Shown in pieces: positions 50,438 to 60,155 of a stretch of DNA of 64,000 bases. The stretch comes from Bacillota bacterium (GTDB taxonomy: Bacteria; Bacillota; Clostridia; Christensenellales; CAG-138). Position numbers and translations under genes: made by a program. Under the pieces are notes generated by a model. The model worked only from the letters and a program-made list of their open reading frames with translations, had not been told where the DNA came from and did no database searches. The stretch's first letter is position 1; each line of letters begins with the position of its first letter. The stretch is from NCBI GenBank assembly GCA_023390655.1, contig JAEWCL010000026.1:119949-183948 (forward strand). Direction: 5' to 3'.

Positions 50438-51817
50438 CTAGTCGCCGCTGCCGCCGCCCAGCTGCCCGCGCGCGTGGAGGTCGCTTAAAATTCTGTCATA
50501 AAACGCCTTGTCGATTTTGAATTTCGTCCGGTACACCACATAACCCGCAATGATGAAAAACAGCGGCAGAATGAACATGGCAAATTTGAAGATCGCAATG
50601 CCGTCCGCCGTCAGGTCGGCGGGGCTGCCGGCCTCATTGATGCCGGAAAATACCAGGGTGACCCCCACGATGCCCGAAGCAATGGCGTTGCCAAGCTTGT
50701 TGATGAAGGGCTGTATGGAGAACGTCACACTTTCGTTGCGCTTTCCAAGCTTCCACTGACCGTATTCGATGGTGTCCGTCAGGAACACGAGGATCAATAG
50801 CTGGATAAACGCCTCTCCTACGAAGATCATCACGCCCGAAACGCCGATATAGAGCATGTTCGCAGGAGAAAAGAAGAACAGGATGTAGCCTAAAAGGATC
50901 AGCGCCGTGGAGAAGGTGTAGAGCGCACGGCGGGAGTGTTTTTTGCGAAACAGAGGAAACACCACGAGAGCGCTGATCTGCGATATGCCCAAGATCAGTG
51001 CAAACTTCGGGAACATTTGCTCATCCCCATAGATGTATTTAAAATAATATACGCCAAAGCTTGTCGTCGTCATGTATCCAATCAAAAACAGAGACATCGC
51101 AATGGCAGTGATCAAAAGCTGATCATTTTGGAATATTATTCTTGCCATTTCACGCAAGGAAGTCTGCTTTTCCTCTATAAACAGCCCGCGCGGCTCCCTG
51201 ACACCAAAGAGCGTGATGCACTGCCCCAACCACATAATAAGAACCAGCGCGGCGGCAAACACTGTATATGCGACTTCCAGGCTGCCTAATGCCATCTCTA
51301 AGCGTTTCGTTAACGGCAGTACTCCGACCACCACGGCAAACATGCCGATGTTTGCGCAGATGCGCGCGAACGAGCCGATCTTCTCGCGTTCCTTCTGGTC
51401 CACAGAGAGCGCCGGAAGCATGGACCAGTAGGCGATGTCGTTTGCGGTAAACCCGACCTCCCAGAGAAGGTAGACTAGCGCAAACACCGCCACAAATACC
51501 GCGCCGTTGAGCTTGAAATCCCAGAACATGAGCACCGTGAAGATGCCCGTTACCAATGCGCCGATCGCGATCCATGGCTTGAACTTGCCGAATTTGGAGC
51601 GCGTGTTGTCTACAATTGTGCCCATAAAGGGATCGTTCACCGCGTCAAATATGCGGAATACCAGCAATACGCCGGTCACCCACAGCATGACCTCATTGGA
51701 AAGCTGCAGCACCTCTGTCAGGTACACCATCAGGTACAGGCTGAACATGGAATACACCATGTCCCGCCCGATGGTGCCAAGGCCAAATGCATAACGGTTG
51801 CGTTGGGCTGTTTTCAT
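50438..51817 (-). CDS. GPH-family sugar:cation symporter
   Basis: A 459-residue, 12-helix transporter. FGLGTIGRDMVYSMFSLYLM, then LLVFRIFDAVNDPFMGTIVD and the FLTDTIEYGQWKLGKRNESV motif are diagnostic of the MelB/GPH family, which imports glycosides with Na+ or H+. The ATG at 51817 overlaps the stop of the alpha-galactosidase gene and has GGGGGAGACGGT before it. It is the last gene of the glycoside operon and is a candidate importer of alpha-galactosides. Confidence 0.92.
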   Translation of the reverse strand: MKTAQRNRYAFGLGTIGRDMVYSMFSLYLMVYLTEVLQLSNEVMLWVTGVLLVFRIFDAVNDPFMGTIVDNTRSKFGKFKPWIAIGALVTGIFTVLMFWDFKLNGAVFVAVFALVYLLWEVGFTANDIAYWSMLPALSVDQKEREKIGSFARICANIGMFAVVVGVLPLTKRLEMALGSLEVAYTVFAAALVLIMWLGQCITLFGVREPRGLFIEEKQTSLREMARIIFQNDQLLITAIAMSLFLIGYMTTTSFGVYYFKYIYGDEQMFPKFALILGISQISALVVFPLFRKKHSRRALYTFSTALILLGYILFFFSPANMLYIGVSGVMIFVGEAFIQLLILVFLTDTIEYGQWKLGKRNESVTFSIQPFINKLGNAIASGIVGVTLVFSGINEAGSPADLTADGIAIFKFAMFILPLFFIIAGYVVYRTKFKIDKAFYDRILSDLHARGQLGGGSGD

Positions 51818-54165
51818 ACCGTCTCCCCCTTTTTCCTGGTAACTAGATACAGATTGGAACCAAAATCGCCTAGCAGGCGGATGTGTTTGTTGTAATGGCT
51901 GCCGATAAACTGATTGTTTAATCGTATTCCGCAAGAAAGCGCATCCCCGCAGCCTTCATACCGCTCCACACAGTCCGGCAGCATATAGTTTGCGTCCGCC
52001 GCCCGTACGAGCAGCCCCTCCGGGTGGATGCGAAACGGCAGGATATGCTGGATGAGTGCGCCAAAGCTTTTGATGCGCAGGCCCTGCGGCCTTGTTTCCA
52101 CCGTATAGCACGCATCTTTTTGAAGCCCTACGACCGACAGGCGGTCGTACCCCGGGGATGCGTGCGCCCTGGTCTGGAAGAAGCCTACAAGCGCCTCTTC
52201 CCCTTCCTTCTGCAGGCTTTCCCACGCCACCTGGTTCGCCCTGCCCGTAGGGAGTCTGTAAAACTTGCCGTATTGCAGGGTTCTCCTATGCCGCTTGTAA
52301 TAGGCAATCTGCGCTTTGACCTCCCGCCGTTCCACAGGCGATAAGTACTGTAAATCCAGCTCATACCCCAGGCAGCCAAAGCAGGCCGCGTGAAAGCGCG
52401 TGGAGAGCGGCGTTGCCCGCAGCGTCTGCTGGTGCGGTGCACTGGACACATGCGCGCCCATCGTGGAGGGCGGGTACAGGTAGGAAAGCCCGCCTTGAAT
52501 AGAGAGCCGCTCAACCGGGTCCGTATCGTCCGAGGCCCAGATCTGCGGCGCAAAGCAGAGCATGCCAAGATCAAACCGGTTGCCGCCCGAGGAGCACATC
52601 TCGAGCAGAATTTCCGGCTGGTCGCCGAAGATGCGGTGCAACGCTTCATAGAGCCCCAGCACATACCGGTGGAAGAACTCCCCCTGGTGTTGCACATGCG
52701 GGGAATAACAATCCGTCATGTGCCGGTTCATGTCCCACTTGACATAAGAAATCCCGCCTTCTTTTAAAATGCTGCGGACGTTTCTTACAATATAGTCCCG
52801 CACCTCGGGGTTGCAAAGATCAAGATGCAACTGGTTCCTGCCCCGCGCGGGCTCCCGCTCCGGTATCCGTACCGCCCAATCCGGATGGGCCCGGAAACAA
52901 TCGCTGTCCTCATTGACGCATTCCGGCTCAAACCACAGGCCAAACTGCAGCCCCATGCGCCGGATGCGCTGTGCAAAAGGCCCGATGCCCCGCGGCAGCT
53001 TTTTGCGGTTGACGGTATAGTCCCCCAGGCCCGCCGTATCGCTGTCCCTTTTCCCAAACCAACCGTCGTCAAGCACAAACAGCTCCACGCCAAGCTTTTT
53101 TGCCCGCCGCGCAAGGCCGAGAAGCTTTCTCTGGTTGAATTGAAAAAAGTGTGCCTCCCAGTTGTTGAGGAGCACCGGGCGCTCCTGTTCCTTCCACGGC
53201 CCGCGCACGATGTGGTTCCTAACAAACGCGTGGAAGCGCTGGCTCATATCATTGAAGCCATTGTCTGAAAACGTCAGCACGGCCTCGGGCGTATGGAATT
53301 CCTCCCCCTGCCGGAGCGTCCACAAAAAGCAATGGGGGCTGATACCCGTCATCACGCGCACGGTATCGCCCGCGCTCAACTCTACCGCCGAATAATGGTT
53401 GCCGCTGTACACAAGGTTAAAGCCGTATACGCGCCCCCAGTGCTCGTTTGCGCCCTCTTCATAGAGCAAAAAGCCGGGATTGTGCCTGTTGCTAGAAGCG
53501 CCCGTGGTGCTTTCGTTGACGAACATGCCGTACTGGAGGGGCCTGTCATGCCGGTGCGCCTCCTTGATCCACCCGCCGTCGAACGTTGTCATCACATAGT
53601 TCCGGTTGGGAAGGTCGAGCATCATGCTCATCAGCCGCCGGATGGTGAGCGCTTTTTCATTGTTGTTCTTTAGTACGCAGCGGCGGGTAATGACGTCCGT
53701 CTTCGGAAACACGGTGTAATAAAGTGTGAGCGCTACGTTTAGGTGCGCGTCCTCCAGGGTGATCACAAGCGTTTCGCAGTCCTCTTCCCCGCCGTAAGCG
53801 CCGGGCAAGCCCTCCGGTGTTACCGGACCGGGCAGGATGGAAAACCCTTTGTAGGTAAAGTCCGCGGCAAATGTGCCGTCCGGCATGATAAGTTCCGCGG
53901 GAGAATGCCGGAAATCCCCTTTTCCGATGCCGCTCCATTCCAACAGCAGCGTATCGAGCGAATAGGTCGGATCCTTTAAGTCATACAGCACGGTGCTGCC
54001 GGTATAGGCCGTGCGCTTTAAGAGCAGCGGCTCGATGTCTCCATCCTTAAGCCGCTCTCCGTAATGAATATGCTCCACATGCCCAAAGTCCGTGATGCGG
54101 AACCAATAGCTTGTGTGGTCTGTATTTAGGCGAAATACGCCGTTTTCCTGTGTAATGCAGCTCAT
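51814..54165 (-). CDS. GH36 alpha-galactosidase
   Basis: A 783-residue enzyme that removes terminal alpha-galactose, as from melibiose or raffinose. The nucleophile Asp lies in ISYVKWDMNRHMTD and the acid/base in IWASDDTDPVERLSIQ; LFVLDDGWFGKRDSDTAGLG and LLEMCSSGGNRFDLGML are other family signatures. No signal peptide, so it acts in the cytosol after import. Stop and start overlap with both operon neighbours. Confidence 0.95.
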   Translation of the reverse strand: MSCITQENGVFRLNTDHTSYWFRITDFGHVEHIHYGERLKDGDIEPLLLKRTAYTGSTVLYDLKDPTYSLDTLLLEWSGIGKGDFRHSPAELIMPDGTFAADFTYKGFSILPGPVTPEGLPGAYGGEEDCETLVITLEDAHLNVALTLYYTVFPKTDVITRRCVLKNNNEKALTIRRLMSMMLDLPNRNYVMTTFDGGWIKEAHRHDRPLQYGMFVNESTTGASSNRHNPGFLLYEEGANEHWGRVYGFNLVYSGNHYSAVELSAGDTVRVMTGISPHCFLWTLRQGEEFHTPEAVLTFSDNGFNDMSQRFHAFVRNHIVRGPWKEQERPVLLNNWEAHFFQFNQRKLLGLARRAKKLGVELFVLDDGWFGKRDSDTAGLGDYTVNRKKLPRGIGPFAQRIRRMGLQFGLWFEPECVNEDSDCFRAHPDWAVRIPEREPARGRNQLHLDLCNPEVRDYIVRNVRSILKEGGISYVKWDMNRHMTDCYSPHVQHQGEFFHRYVLGLYEALHRIFGDQPEILLEMCSSGGNRFDLGMLCFAPQIWASDDTDPVERLSIQGGLSYLYPPSTMGAHVSSAPHQQTLRATPLSTRFHAACFGCLGYELDLQYLSPVERREVKAQIAYYKRHRRTLQYGKFYRLPTGRANQVAWESLQKEGEEALVGFFQTRAHASPGYDRLSVVGLQKDACYTVETRPQGLRIKSFGALIQHILPFRIHPEGLLVRAADANYMLPDCVERYEGCGDALSCGIRLNNQFIGSHYNKHIRLLGDFGSNLYLVTRKKGETV

Positions 54166-55793
54166 AGCGCCGCCCCGTTATACAGCAGCACCGCTTCATA
54201 CGGGCGGAGGGTTCCCGTATACGCGCCGTCCCCATAGTTTGAAAGCGCCATTTTGCCGCGGTAGTCCGCTTCTATCGTCTGTTTCGACCAGTTCAGAAGC
54301 ACCGTGTACGCCTTGCCGGCAAGCGTGCGGCGGTAGGCAAACAGCTCCTTTGTGACCGCGAGCACCGAGAATTCCCCGTAGAGCAGCACCTCATCGTTTG
54401 CACGCAGGGTGATAAGCGTTTTGCAGAAGCTGCGGATGGAGGCTTCGTCTCCCATCTGCTGCGCCATATTGATCGTCTTATAATTGGCGTTGAGCCTGAT
54501 CCACGGCGTGCCCGTGGTGAACCCCGCGTTTTTCGTATCGTCCCATTGTACGGGCGTACGGGCATTGTCGCGGCTGGTGCGCTGCATCATCTTCCAGCGG
54601 TAGCCGCGCGGCAAACGGAGCTTTGTTGCCAGCCGGTAGACATTGTGGCTTTCCACGTCCTTGATATCGTTCATGGAGGCAAAATCGAAGTTCGTCATGC
54701 CGATTTCCTGCCCCTGGTATAAGAACGGCGTGCCGCGCAATGTCAGCAGCATGGTCAGCAGCAGCTTTGCGCTTTCCTTCCAGTACGCTTGATCATCTCC
54801 AAAGCGGGAAACGCTGCGGGGCTGATCGTGGTTTTCAAGATAATTGGCGTTCCAGTCAAGCGCCTGCTGCCATGCCGCGATGGTCTTTGCAAATTTCTGC
54901 AATTGAAAGCGGGTTTTAAACCATTTGACGATGATCTGATCCGTCTCCATGTGCTCAAACGTGAAGATCATATCAAGCTCTTTGCGCTTGGGGTCGCATA
55001 AGTCCCTGCCCATCTGCGGGGTGACGAACACCGTTTCCCCCACCGTAAAGCAATCGTAGCCGTCGAGCACATCGCGCCGGAATTCATTGAGCAGCCTGTG
55101 GCAGCCGGGCTGGGAGATATAATGCTCGCTGCCCGTCAGAATGAGCCGCCTCTTCCCATCCGCAAGAGAGGTTTTGTAGATAATGTTGATGACGTCGCAC
55201 CGGAAGCCCGCAACGCCCTTATTCAGCCAGAAGCGGAGGATGTCCTTGACCTCTTCCACCACGCGCGGGTTGTGGTAGTTGAGGTCCGGCATGCCGCGCG
55301 CGAACAGGTGGAGGTAATATTCGCCGCTCCGTTCGTCGTACTCCCAGCAGTCCTCGGCAAAAAAACTTGTCCAGTTGTTGGGAGGCTTTCCTTCCCCCTT
55401 GCCGGGCCGCCAAATGTAATAGTCCCGGTAGGGGCTGTTTTTATCTCTGCTTTTTTGGAACCATTCGTGTTCTTTTGAAGTGTGGTTGACGACTAAATCC
55501 ATTACGATGCGGATACCGCGTTTGCCCGCCTCCGCGATCAGGCGCTCCATATCCGCCATAGTGCCGAATTCCGGGTTGATGTTGCGGTAATCGCTGATGT
55601 CGTAGCCATTATCCTCATTGGGGGAACAATAGACAGGCGAAAGCCAGAGAACGCCCACGCCTAAGTCCTTGAGCACATCGAGCTTTCCGATGATGCCCGG
55701 GATATCGCCAATGCCGTCCCCGTTGCTGTCACAAAAGCTGCGCGGGTAGATTTGATATACCACCCGCTCCTTCCACCACTTGGGCTGCGTCAT
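54162..55793 (-). CDS. GH13 oligo-1,6-/alpha-glucosidase
   Basis: A 543-residue intracellular alpha-glucosidase of the GH13 oligo-1,6-glucosidase group. MDLVVNHTSKEHEWFQKSRD is region I; the nucleophile Asp is in GFRCDVINIIYKT, the general acid Glu in CFTVGETVFV, and the third Asp in YLENHDQPRSVSRF. The Val-x-Asn pattern after the nucleophile favours alpha-1,6 or sucrose-type substrates over maltose. Second gene of the glycoside operon, overlapping the next start by four bases. Confidence 0.94.
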   Translation of the reverse strand: MTQPKWWKERVVYQIYPRSFCDSNGDGIGDIPGIIGKLDVLKDLGVGVLWLSPVYCSPNEDNGYDISDYRNINPEFGTMADMERLIAEAGKRGIRIVMDLVVNHTSKEHEWFQKSRDKNSPYRDYYIWRPGKGEGKPPNNWTSFFAEDCWEYDERSGEYYLHLFARGMPDLNYHNPRVVEEVKDILRFWLNKGVAGFRCDVINIIYKTSLADGKRRLILTGSEHYISQPGCHRLLNEFRRDVLDGYDCFTVGETVFVTPQMGRDLCDPKRKELDMIFTFEHMETDQIIVKWFKTRFQLQKFAKTIAAWQQALDWNANYLENHDQPRSVSRFGDDQAYWKESAKLLLTMLLTLRGTPFLYQGQEIGMTNFDFASMNDIKDVESHNVYRLATKLRLPRGYRWKMMQRTSRDNARTPVQWDDTKNAGFTTGTPWIRLNANYKTINMAQQMGDEASIRSFCKTLITLRANDEVLLYGEFSVLAVTKELFAYRRTLAGKAYTVLLNWSKQTIEADYRGKMALSNYGDGAYTGTLRPYEAVLLYNGAAL

Positions 55794-55795
55794 CC

Positions 55796-57091
55796 TTATC
55801 CCTCCCCATTGGTGCGGTAGCTGATATTGCAGTACTGCCCGTACAGTTCTTCACTCACCCCATGTTCCGCGATGACGGCGGCAAAGAAACGTCCGCTATC
55901 CTTAATTGTACGGTCAAGCGTTTGATAGTCCGTATGCACGATGCCGAAACGGGAGCTTTCCCCCTCCAGCCATTCAAAATTGTCCGTAAAGCACCAGTGG
56001 TAGTACCGCTCCACCGGAAGTCCGCTGTTAACAAGCGCCTCAAGATGCTCATAAATATAGCGGCTGCGGAACGCGTCCGTATTGTCGCAGGTGCCGTTCT
56101 CCGTAATATAGACGGGCAATTGATAGAGCTTATAAAGATGCGCGGTGCACTCCACAATGCCGGCGGGATAAATTTCCCAGCCAAGGTCGTTGATGGGCGC
56201 GTTCTCCCGTACGCCATCGCCAATTCCTGTGACCGTGGAGCGCGTGTAATAATTGAGCCCGTGGAAATCGCAGTACAGCCCCGGCTTAACGCCCTGCGGG
56301 CTGCCAAACAGGAACGCTCCCTTTCCTTCGTAAAACAACCGTTCAAGCCCCGTCTGGAAAAACCACTCCGAAAGCTTTGCGCCCATACTGTGCACGGGGT
56401 TGTGCTTCTGCTGCGGCGCAAATACGCGCATATGGTGCGCGAAGCCCACACGGGTACGTTCCCTGCCCATGTCCTTGCGGATGCGGTGGATGCGTTCATA
56501 CGCGCCGATATGGCATTCCGCAAGCGTGCGCATGACCTGCAAGGTCTTGAAAAATGAGCACTCCCCCGGCGGCCATTCCCCGTAGAAATAACCAAGCGTC
56601 GCGTACACGTTCGGCTCGTTGATGGTGACGTAATCTTCGATGAGGTCGCCCAAATACGTTACGGCGCGCTCTACAAAGCGCAGAAACAGCGCCTTAGCGT
56701 CTGCTGCCAGGAACGCGCCCTTTTCTTCAAACCAAAGGGGATTGGTAAAGTGGTGCAGGGTCAAAAGCACCTCTATGCCGTAGGAACGGAGCAACTCAAT
56801 CTCTTTACGGTAATGCAGAAGCGCTTCTTCATCAAAGCGGCCCTCTTCCGGCTCAATCCTGCTCCATTCGATGCCCATGCGGTAGATTTGAATGTTACAT
56901 TCCCGCATCAGCGCCGCATCCTCTTCCCAGCGGGCATAATGGCCCGCGGCGCGGGAAGGATCGGACCCGTCCTTGATATGCCCTTGTTTGTACCACGCAT
57001 ACCAGCTGTTGCGCGTATCCCCGCCTTCAATCTGTGTGGCGGCGGCCGCTACGCCAAGACGCAGCTGCTCCGGCAAACGGAAGCTTCCCAT
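55796..57091 (-). CDS. GH1 beta-glucosidase-family enzyme
   Basis: A 431-residue TIM-barrel glycosidase. The acid/base Glu is in DYVTINEPNVYATL and the nucleophile in PVYITENGTCDN. No signal peptide. The start ATG at 57091 is set by GGGAGGGACGGGT; an in-frame ATG 21 bases earlier overlaps that site. First gene of the operon with GH13, GH36 and the GPH transporter. Preference for plain versus 6-phospho substrates is not settled, but a cation symporter instead of a PTS suggests unphosphorylated sugars. Confidence 0.93.
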   Translation of the reverse strand: MGSFRLPEQLRLGVAAAATQIEGGDTRNSWYAWYKQGHIKDGSDPSRAAGHYARWEEDAALMRECNIQIYRMGIEWSRIEPEEGRFDEEALLHYRKEIELLRSYGIEVLLTLHHFTNPLWFEEKGAFLAADAKALFLRFVERAVTYLGDLIEDYVTINEPNVYATLGYFYGEWPPGECSFFKTLQVMRTLAECHIGAYERIHRIRKDMGRERTRVGFAHHMRVFAPQQKHNPVHSMGAKLSEWFFQTGLERLFYEGKGAFLFGSPQGVKPGLYCDFHGLNYYTRSTVTGIGDGVRENAPINDLGWEIYPAGIVECTAHLYKLYQLPVYITENGTCDNTDAFRSRYIYEHLEALVNSGLPVERYYHWCFTDNFEWLEGESSRFGIVHTDYQTLDRTIKDSGRFFAAVIAEHGVSEELYGQYCNISYRTNGEG

Positions 57092-57325
57092 ACCCGTCCC
57101 TCCCAAATTCAATTTTTTGCACTATGATCAAATAAAGAAAAAAGATACTACAAACAAGAAAAGTATACCATATCCGTTCCATCTTCCGCCAGTGCGCCCC
57201 GGCGGTAGGCATTGATTTTGCGGGGATGTCCGCCTTTTGCATGGTCAGGAAAGCCTTCTTACCGGCCTGTCCCGTTACGCATGTTCCCCACGCCGGCGCA
57301 TAGAATAGTGCATCAGGCTAAGGCA
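57092..57325. promoter_or_regulatory. Divergent promoter region of the glycoside operon
   Basis: On the minus strand a TATACT box lies near 57160-57170, about 75 bases before the GH1 start, without a good -35. No operator is obvious. Confidence 0.4.
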
Positions 57326-57417
57326 TGTTTGAAAACGCAGAAAATGCGGGACATTTTGAGAAAAACAACGGGAAGCTTCCTGCTGTTTTTCTCAAAACAG
57401 CAAGTTGTTTTCAAACA
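57326..57417 (+). promoter_or_regulatory. Large nested inverted repeat in the leader of the SpoIID-like gene
   Basis: The outer arms TGTTTGAAAAC (57326-57336) and GTTTTCAAACA (57407-57417) and the inner arms TTTTGAGAAAAACA (57354-57367) and TGTTTTTCTCAAAA (57384-57397) are both perfect. The loop contains the palindrome GGAAGCTTCC. As RNA it would form a ~90-base hairpin ending 27 bases before the start codon. It could act as an attenuator, a structured leader or a DNA cruciform. Confidence 0.65.
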
Positions 57418-57444
57418 GCCCCAGTAAAAAAGGATGGTGCGCCA

Positions 57445-59070
57445 ATGGCACAAGGTACGCTTGTTGTAGAAGTCAGGAGCACAGAACGGCGCCAGCCGAT
57501 TGCAAATGCTGCCGTTACCGTCACTTCACAGGAGACAGGCTCCGTCTATACGCTCACGACGGATGCTGCGGGACGCACAGCGCGCTTTGTGCTGCCTGCG
57601 CCTGACCTTGCCGAAAGCTTTTCGCCCGCAACTGCGGCAAACGCCTTCTCCCTGTACACGGTGGAGGCCACCGCCGCAGGATTTGCGCCTGTACGCGTGG
57701 TGGGTGTGCAGGTGTTCCCGGGCATCGACTCCGTACTGCCCATGCAGCTTGCGCCGGAGCAGGCTGCGGCGGCGCCCGTGTTCTTTGCGCAAGCGGTGTT
57801 TGCACAGCCGCAGGAGCAGGAGGAGACCGTTATCGATATTCCCCTCCCCGCCGTGCTGCAGCCGGGCCCGAGAAACCCAATCGGCCCCCCGGACCTTGCC
57901 CCGCAGCAGGGCGCCACGGCTCCGCTCCAGCCATATCTTTCGCCGGATGTCCCCGCAGCTTCGCTTTCAGACAGCGTGGCCGTCGTGGCACAGCAATCGC
58001 GCGTGCTGCCCACCGTCTATATTCCGGAAGCCATCACCGTGCATTTAGGCCCGCCGGGCTCCAATGCGCGCAACGTGACGGTTTCCTTTACGGACTATAT
58101 CAAAAACGTCGCAAGCAGCGAAATCTTTCCCACCTGGCCGGAAAACGCGCTGCGCGCGAACATCCACGCGCAGGTCGGGTTTGCCTTGAACCGCGTATTC
58201 ACGGAATGGTACCGGAGCCGGGGATACAATTTCCAGATCACCAATTCCACCGCGTATGACCAGGCGTTTGTGGAGGGGCGCAACATTTTCTCCAACATCA
58301 GCCGCCTTGTGGATGAGATCTTCAACGTCTATCCCCGCCGTGAGGGACGCCTGGAGCCGCTCTTTTCCGCCTACTGCAACGGCAGCACCACCACCTGCGC
58401 CGGTCTCTCCCAATGGGGGACGGTGTCGCTCGCGGAGCGCGGCTATACGCCCCTTGAAATGCTGCAGTATTATTACGGGGACGATGTGGAGCTTGTCGCG
58501 ACCAACGACATCCGCGGCATTGAAAGCTCCTATCCCGGCTTTTTATTAAAGCGCGGCATGCGAAACGACTATGTGCGCACCATCCAGCGCCAGCTTATCC
58601 GTATCCGGCAGGATTATCCCGCCATCCCCGCCATCTCAAGCGCCACGGGGTACTTCGGCCCGGAAACGGAGGCCGCAGTACTCGCCTTCCAGCGCATCTT
58701 CAACCTCACGCCGGACGGCATCATCGGCCCCGCAACATGGTATGCCATTTCACGCGTCTATGTCAGCGTGACCGGCCTTGCCGAAATCGAAGGGGAAGGG
58801 CTGCCGCTGCCCGGGGAAGTCGTTCCATACCCCGGCTACCTGCTGCGCCAGGGCGCGCGCGGGGATGCGGTGCGCACACTGCAGCGCTACCTCAATGATC
58901 TTTCCACCATATACGGCGCGCTGCTGCCCGTCACAGCCGACGGCGCGTTCGGTCCCCGGACGCGCAACGCGGTGATCGCCTTTCAGCGCCTGTTTGAGCT
59001 TACGCCGGACGGCATCGTGGGGCCTGCAACCTGGAATATGCTCATGCGGGTATGGGGCAATTCTTTTTAA
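57445..59070 (+). CDS. SpoIID-like protein with two peptidoglycan-binding domains
   Basis: A 541-residue protein. Residues ~1-100 form a carboxypeptidase-regulatory-like beta domain (QGTLVVEVRSTERRQPIANA). A Pro/Ala-rich linker leads to a SpoIID-like domain (~200-365): VTVSFTDYIKNVASSEIFPT, then FSAYCNGSTTTCAGLSQWGT and LAERGYTPLEMLQYYYGDDV. Two PG_binding_1 domains follow (IIGPATWYA, IVGPATWNML). SpoIID proteins cut glycan strands in engulfment or cell-wall remodelling. No signal peptide is visible, which is odd for a wall protein. The ATG at 57445 follows AAAAAAGGATGG; an earlier in-frame ATG lacks a site. Confidence 0.82.
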   Translation: MAQGTLVVEVRSTERRQPIANAAVTVTSQETGSVYTLTTDAAGRTARFVLPAPDLAESFSPATAANAFSLYTVEATAAGFAPVRVVGVQVFPGIDSVLPMQLAPEQAAAAPVFFAQAVFAQPQEQEETVIDIPLPAVLQPGPRNPIGPPDLAPQQGATAPLQPYLSPDVPAASLSDSVAVVAQQSRVLPTVYIPEAITVHLGPPGSNARNVTVSFTDYIKNVASSEIFPTWPENALRANIHAQVGFALNRVFTEWYRSRGYNFQITNSTAYDQAFVEGRNIFSNISRLVDEIFNVYPRREGRLEPLFSAYCNGSTTTCAGLSQWGTVSLAERGYTPLEMLQYYYGDDVELVATNDIRGIESSYPGFLLKRGMRNDYVRTIQRQLIRIRQDYPAIPAISSATGYFGPETEAAVLAFQRIFNLTPDGIIGPATWYAISRVYVSVTGLAEIEGEGLPLPGEVVPYPGYLLRQGARGDAVRTLQRYLNDLSTIYGALLPVTADGAFGPRTRNAVIAFQRLFELTPDGIVGPATWNMLMRVWGNSF

Positions 59071-59088
59071 AAAGTTTTTTGCTATCCT

Positions 59089-59117
59089 TTGGGCATGCAG
59101 CTGCATGCCCTTTTTGT
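59089..59117 (+). terminator. Terminator after the SpoIID-like gene
   Basis: GGGCATGCAGCTGCATGCCC is a perfect palindrome followed by TTTTTGTTTTT. Confidence 0.85.
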
Positions 59118-59182
59118 TTTTAGCGCACCTGTGCTATGATACCTATAGAATTCCATATATATACACGAAATGAGGACCGCTC

Positions 59183-60079
59183 ATGAGAAAACGCGCCTTT
59201 TCATTGCTGCTCGCAGCCATTCTCTTGCTTCTGCCGCTCTGTGCGCAGGCAAGCGGGCAGACCGTAACTGCGGAAGAGCTCGGTATGACCATCACGTTTC
59301 CGGAAGAGTTTATGCTCTTTTCACGCGAGATTGACCCCGCGGATGAAAACCTCTTTGTGCTTGGCACGACCGCCGAGGCGCTTGAAGCGCAGTTTCGCGA
59401 AAGCGGCGTCTATCTCAATGCCATCCATATGAACCCGCTTTATGAATATGTCGTTACCATGACCACGGACAGCGGCATGCAGGCGTTGGGTGATTTTTCG
59501 GACTTCAGCGATAAAGAGCTTGAGCAAATGGCGGATGAGATGCTCATCGCCCTTGAGGAAACGGGGGTCACCTACTCCGGCTATGAAATTGCGCGCATCG
59601 GCAGCTATACCTACTTCATATTGGATCCCTCGCAGATCATGGGTGGGCAGCAGGTGTACGGCCATCAGTACTACACTATTTTCAACGGTATGGCCGTCAA
59701 TATAACGCTTCAATCCTATACCGGAAAAGTCACTCCGGAAATGAAGGCGGAACACCGCGCTATTATGGAGACGGTCTCCTTCCCGGAAAAGACAATCTCC
59801 GCCCAAAAAAGCAGTCTGTTCGACACCGGCCTTCTGCGCAACAGCGCAATCGGCGCTGCAATTGGGCTTGCTGTAGGCACTGTACTATATGTGACCGCCC
59901 GGCTGAAGAAAAAGAAGCGCGAAACCCGCGCATATGCCAGTACCTCTATTTCAGAAAAACGGTTGATGAGCGTGCGGCAGCCCGCCTCCTGCAAGGATTG
60001 CGGCGCAAAGCTTTCGCCCGGACAGGAATTTTGCGGCGGTTGCGGCGCAAGGACCGCTCTCTTGGAAAAACCGGAATAA
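59183..60079 (+). CDS. Exported protein with membrane helix and C-terminal zinc ribbon
   Basis: A 298-residue protein with a signal peptide (FSLLLAAILLLLPLCAQASG), an extracellular alpha/beta domain (~25-205), one membrane helix (~218-238, AIGAAIGLAVGTVLYVTARL), a basic stretch, and a cytoplasmic zinc ribbon (CKDCGAKLSPGQEFCGGCGA). The topology mirrors the 624-residue protein at 45743 with the ribbon moved to the opposite end. The role is unknown; the extracellular region resembles small PsbP/DUF-type stress domains only in general shape. Confidence 0.8.
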   Translation: MRKRAFSLLLAAILLLLPLCAQASGQTVTAEELGMTITFPEEFMLFSREIDPADENLFVLGTTAEALEAQFRESGVYLNAIHMNPLYEYVVTMTTDSGMQALGDFSDFSDKELEQMADEMLIALEETGVTYSGYEIARIGSYTYFILDPSQIMGGQQVYGHQYYTIFNGMAVNITLQSYTGKVTPEMKAEHRAIMETVSFPEKTISAQKSSLFDTGLLRNSAIGAAIGLAVGTVLYVTARLKKKKRETRAYASTSISEKRLMSVRQPASCKDCGAKLSPGQEFCGGCGARTALLEKPE

Positions 60080-60092
60080 GCGATAGGATAAT

Positions 60093-60137
60093 AAAAAACC
60101 GTCTGCTCCCCAAGAAATGCGGGACAGACGGTTTTTT
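60093..60137. terminator. Bidirectional terminator
   Basis: AAAAAACCGTCTG and CAGACGGTTTTTT form a perfect stem between converging genes. Confidence 0.85.
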
Positions 60138-60155
60138 ATGCTTTTTATTTTGGGG

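Noticed and set aside
57325..57444. N-terminal extension of the SpoIID-like protein from an ATG at 57325
   Set aside because: The extension would be translated through a perfect nested hairpin, has no ribosome site, and the ATG at 57445 has one.
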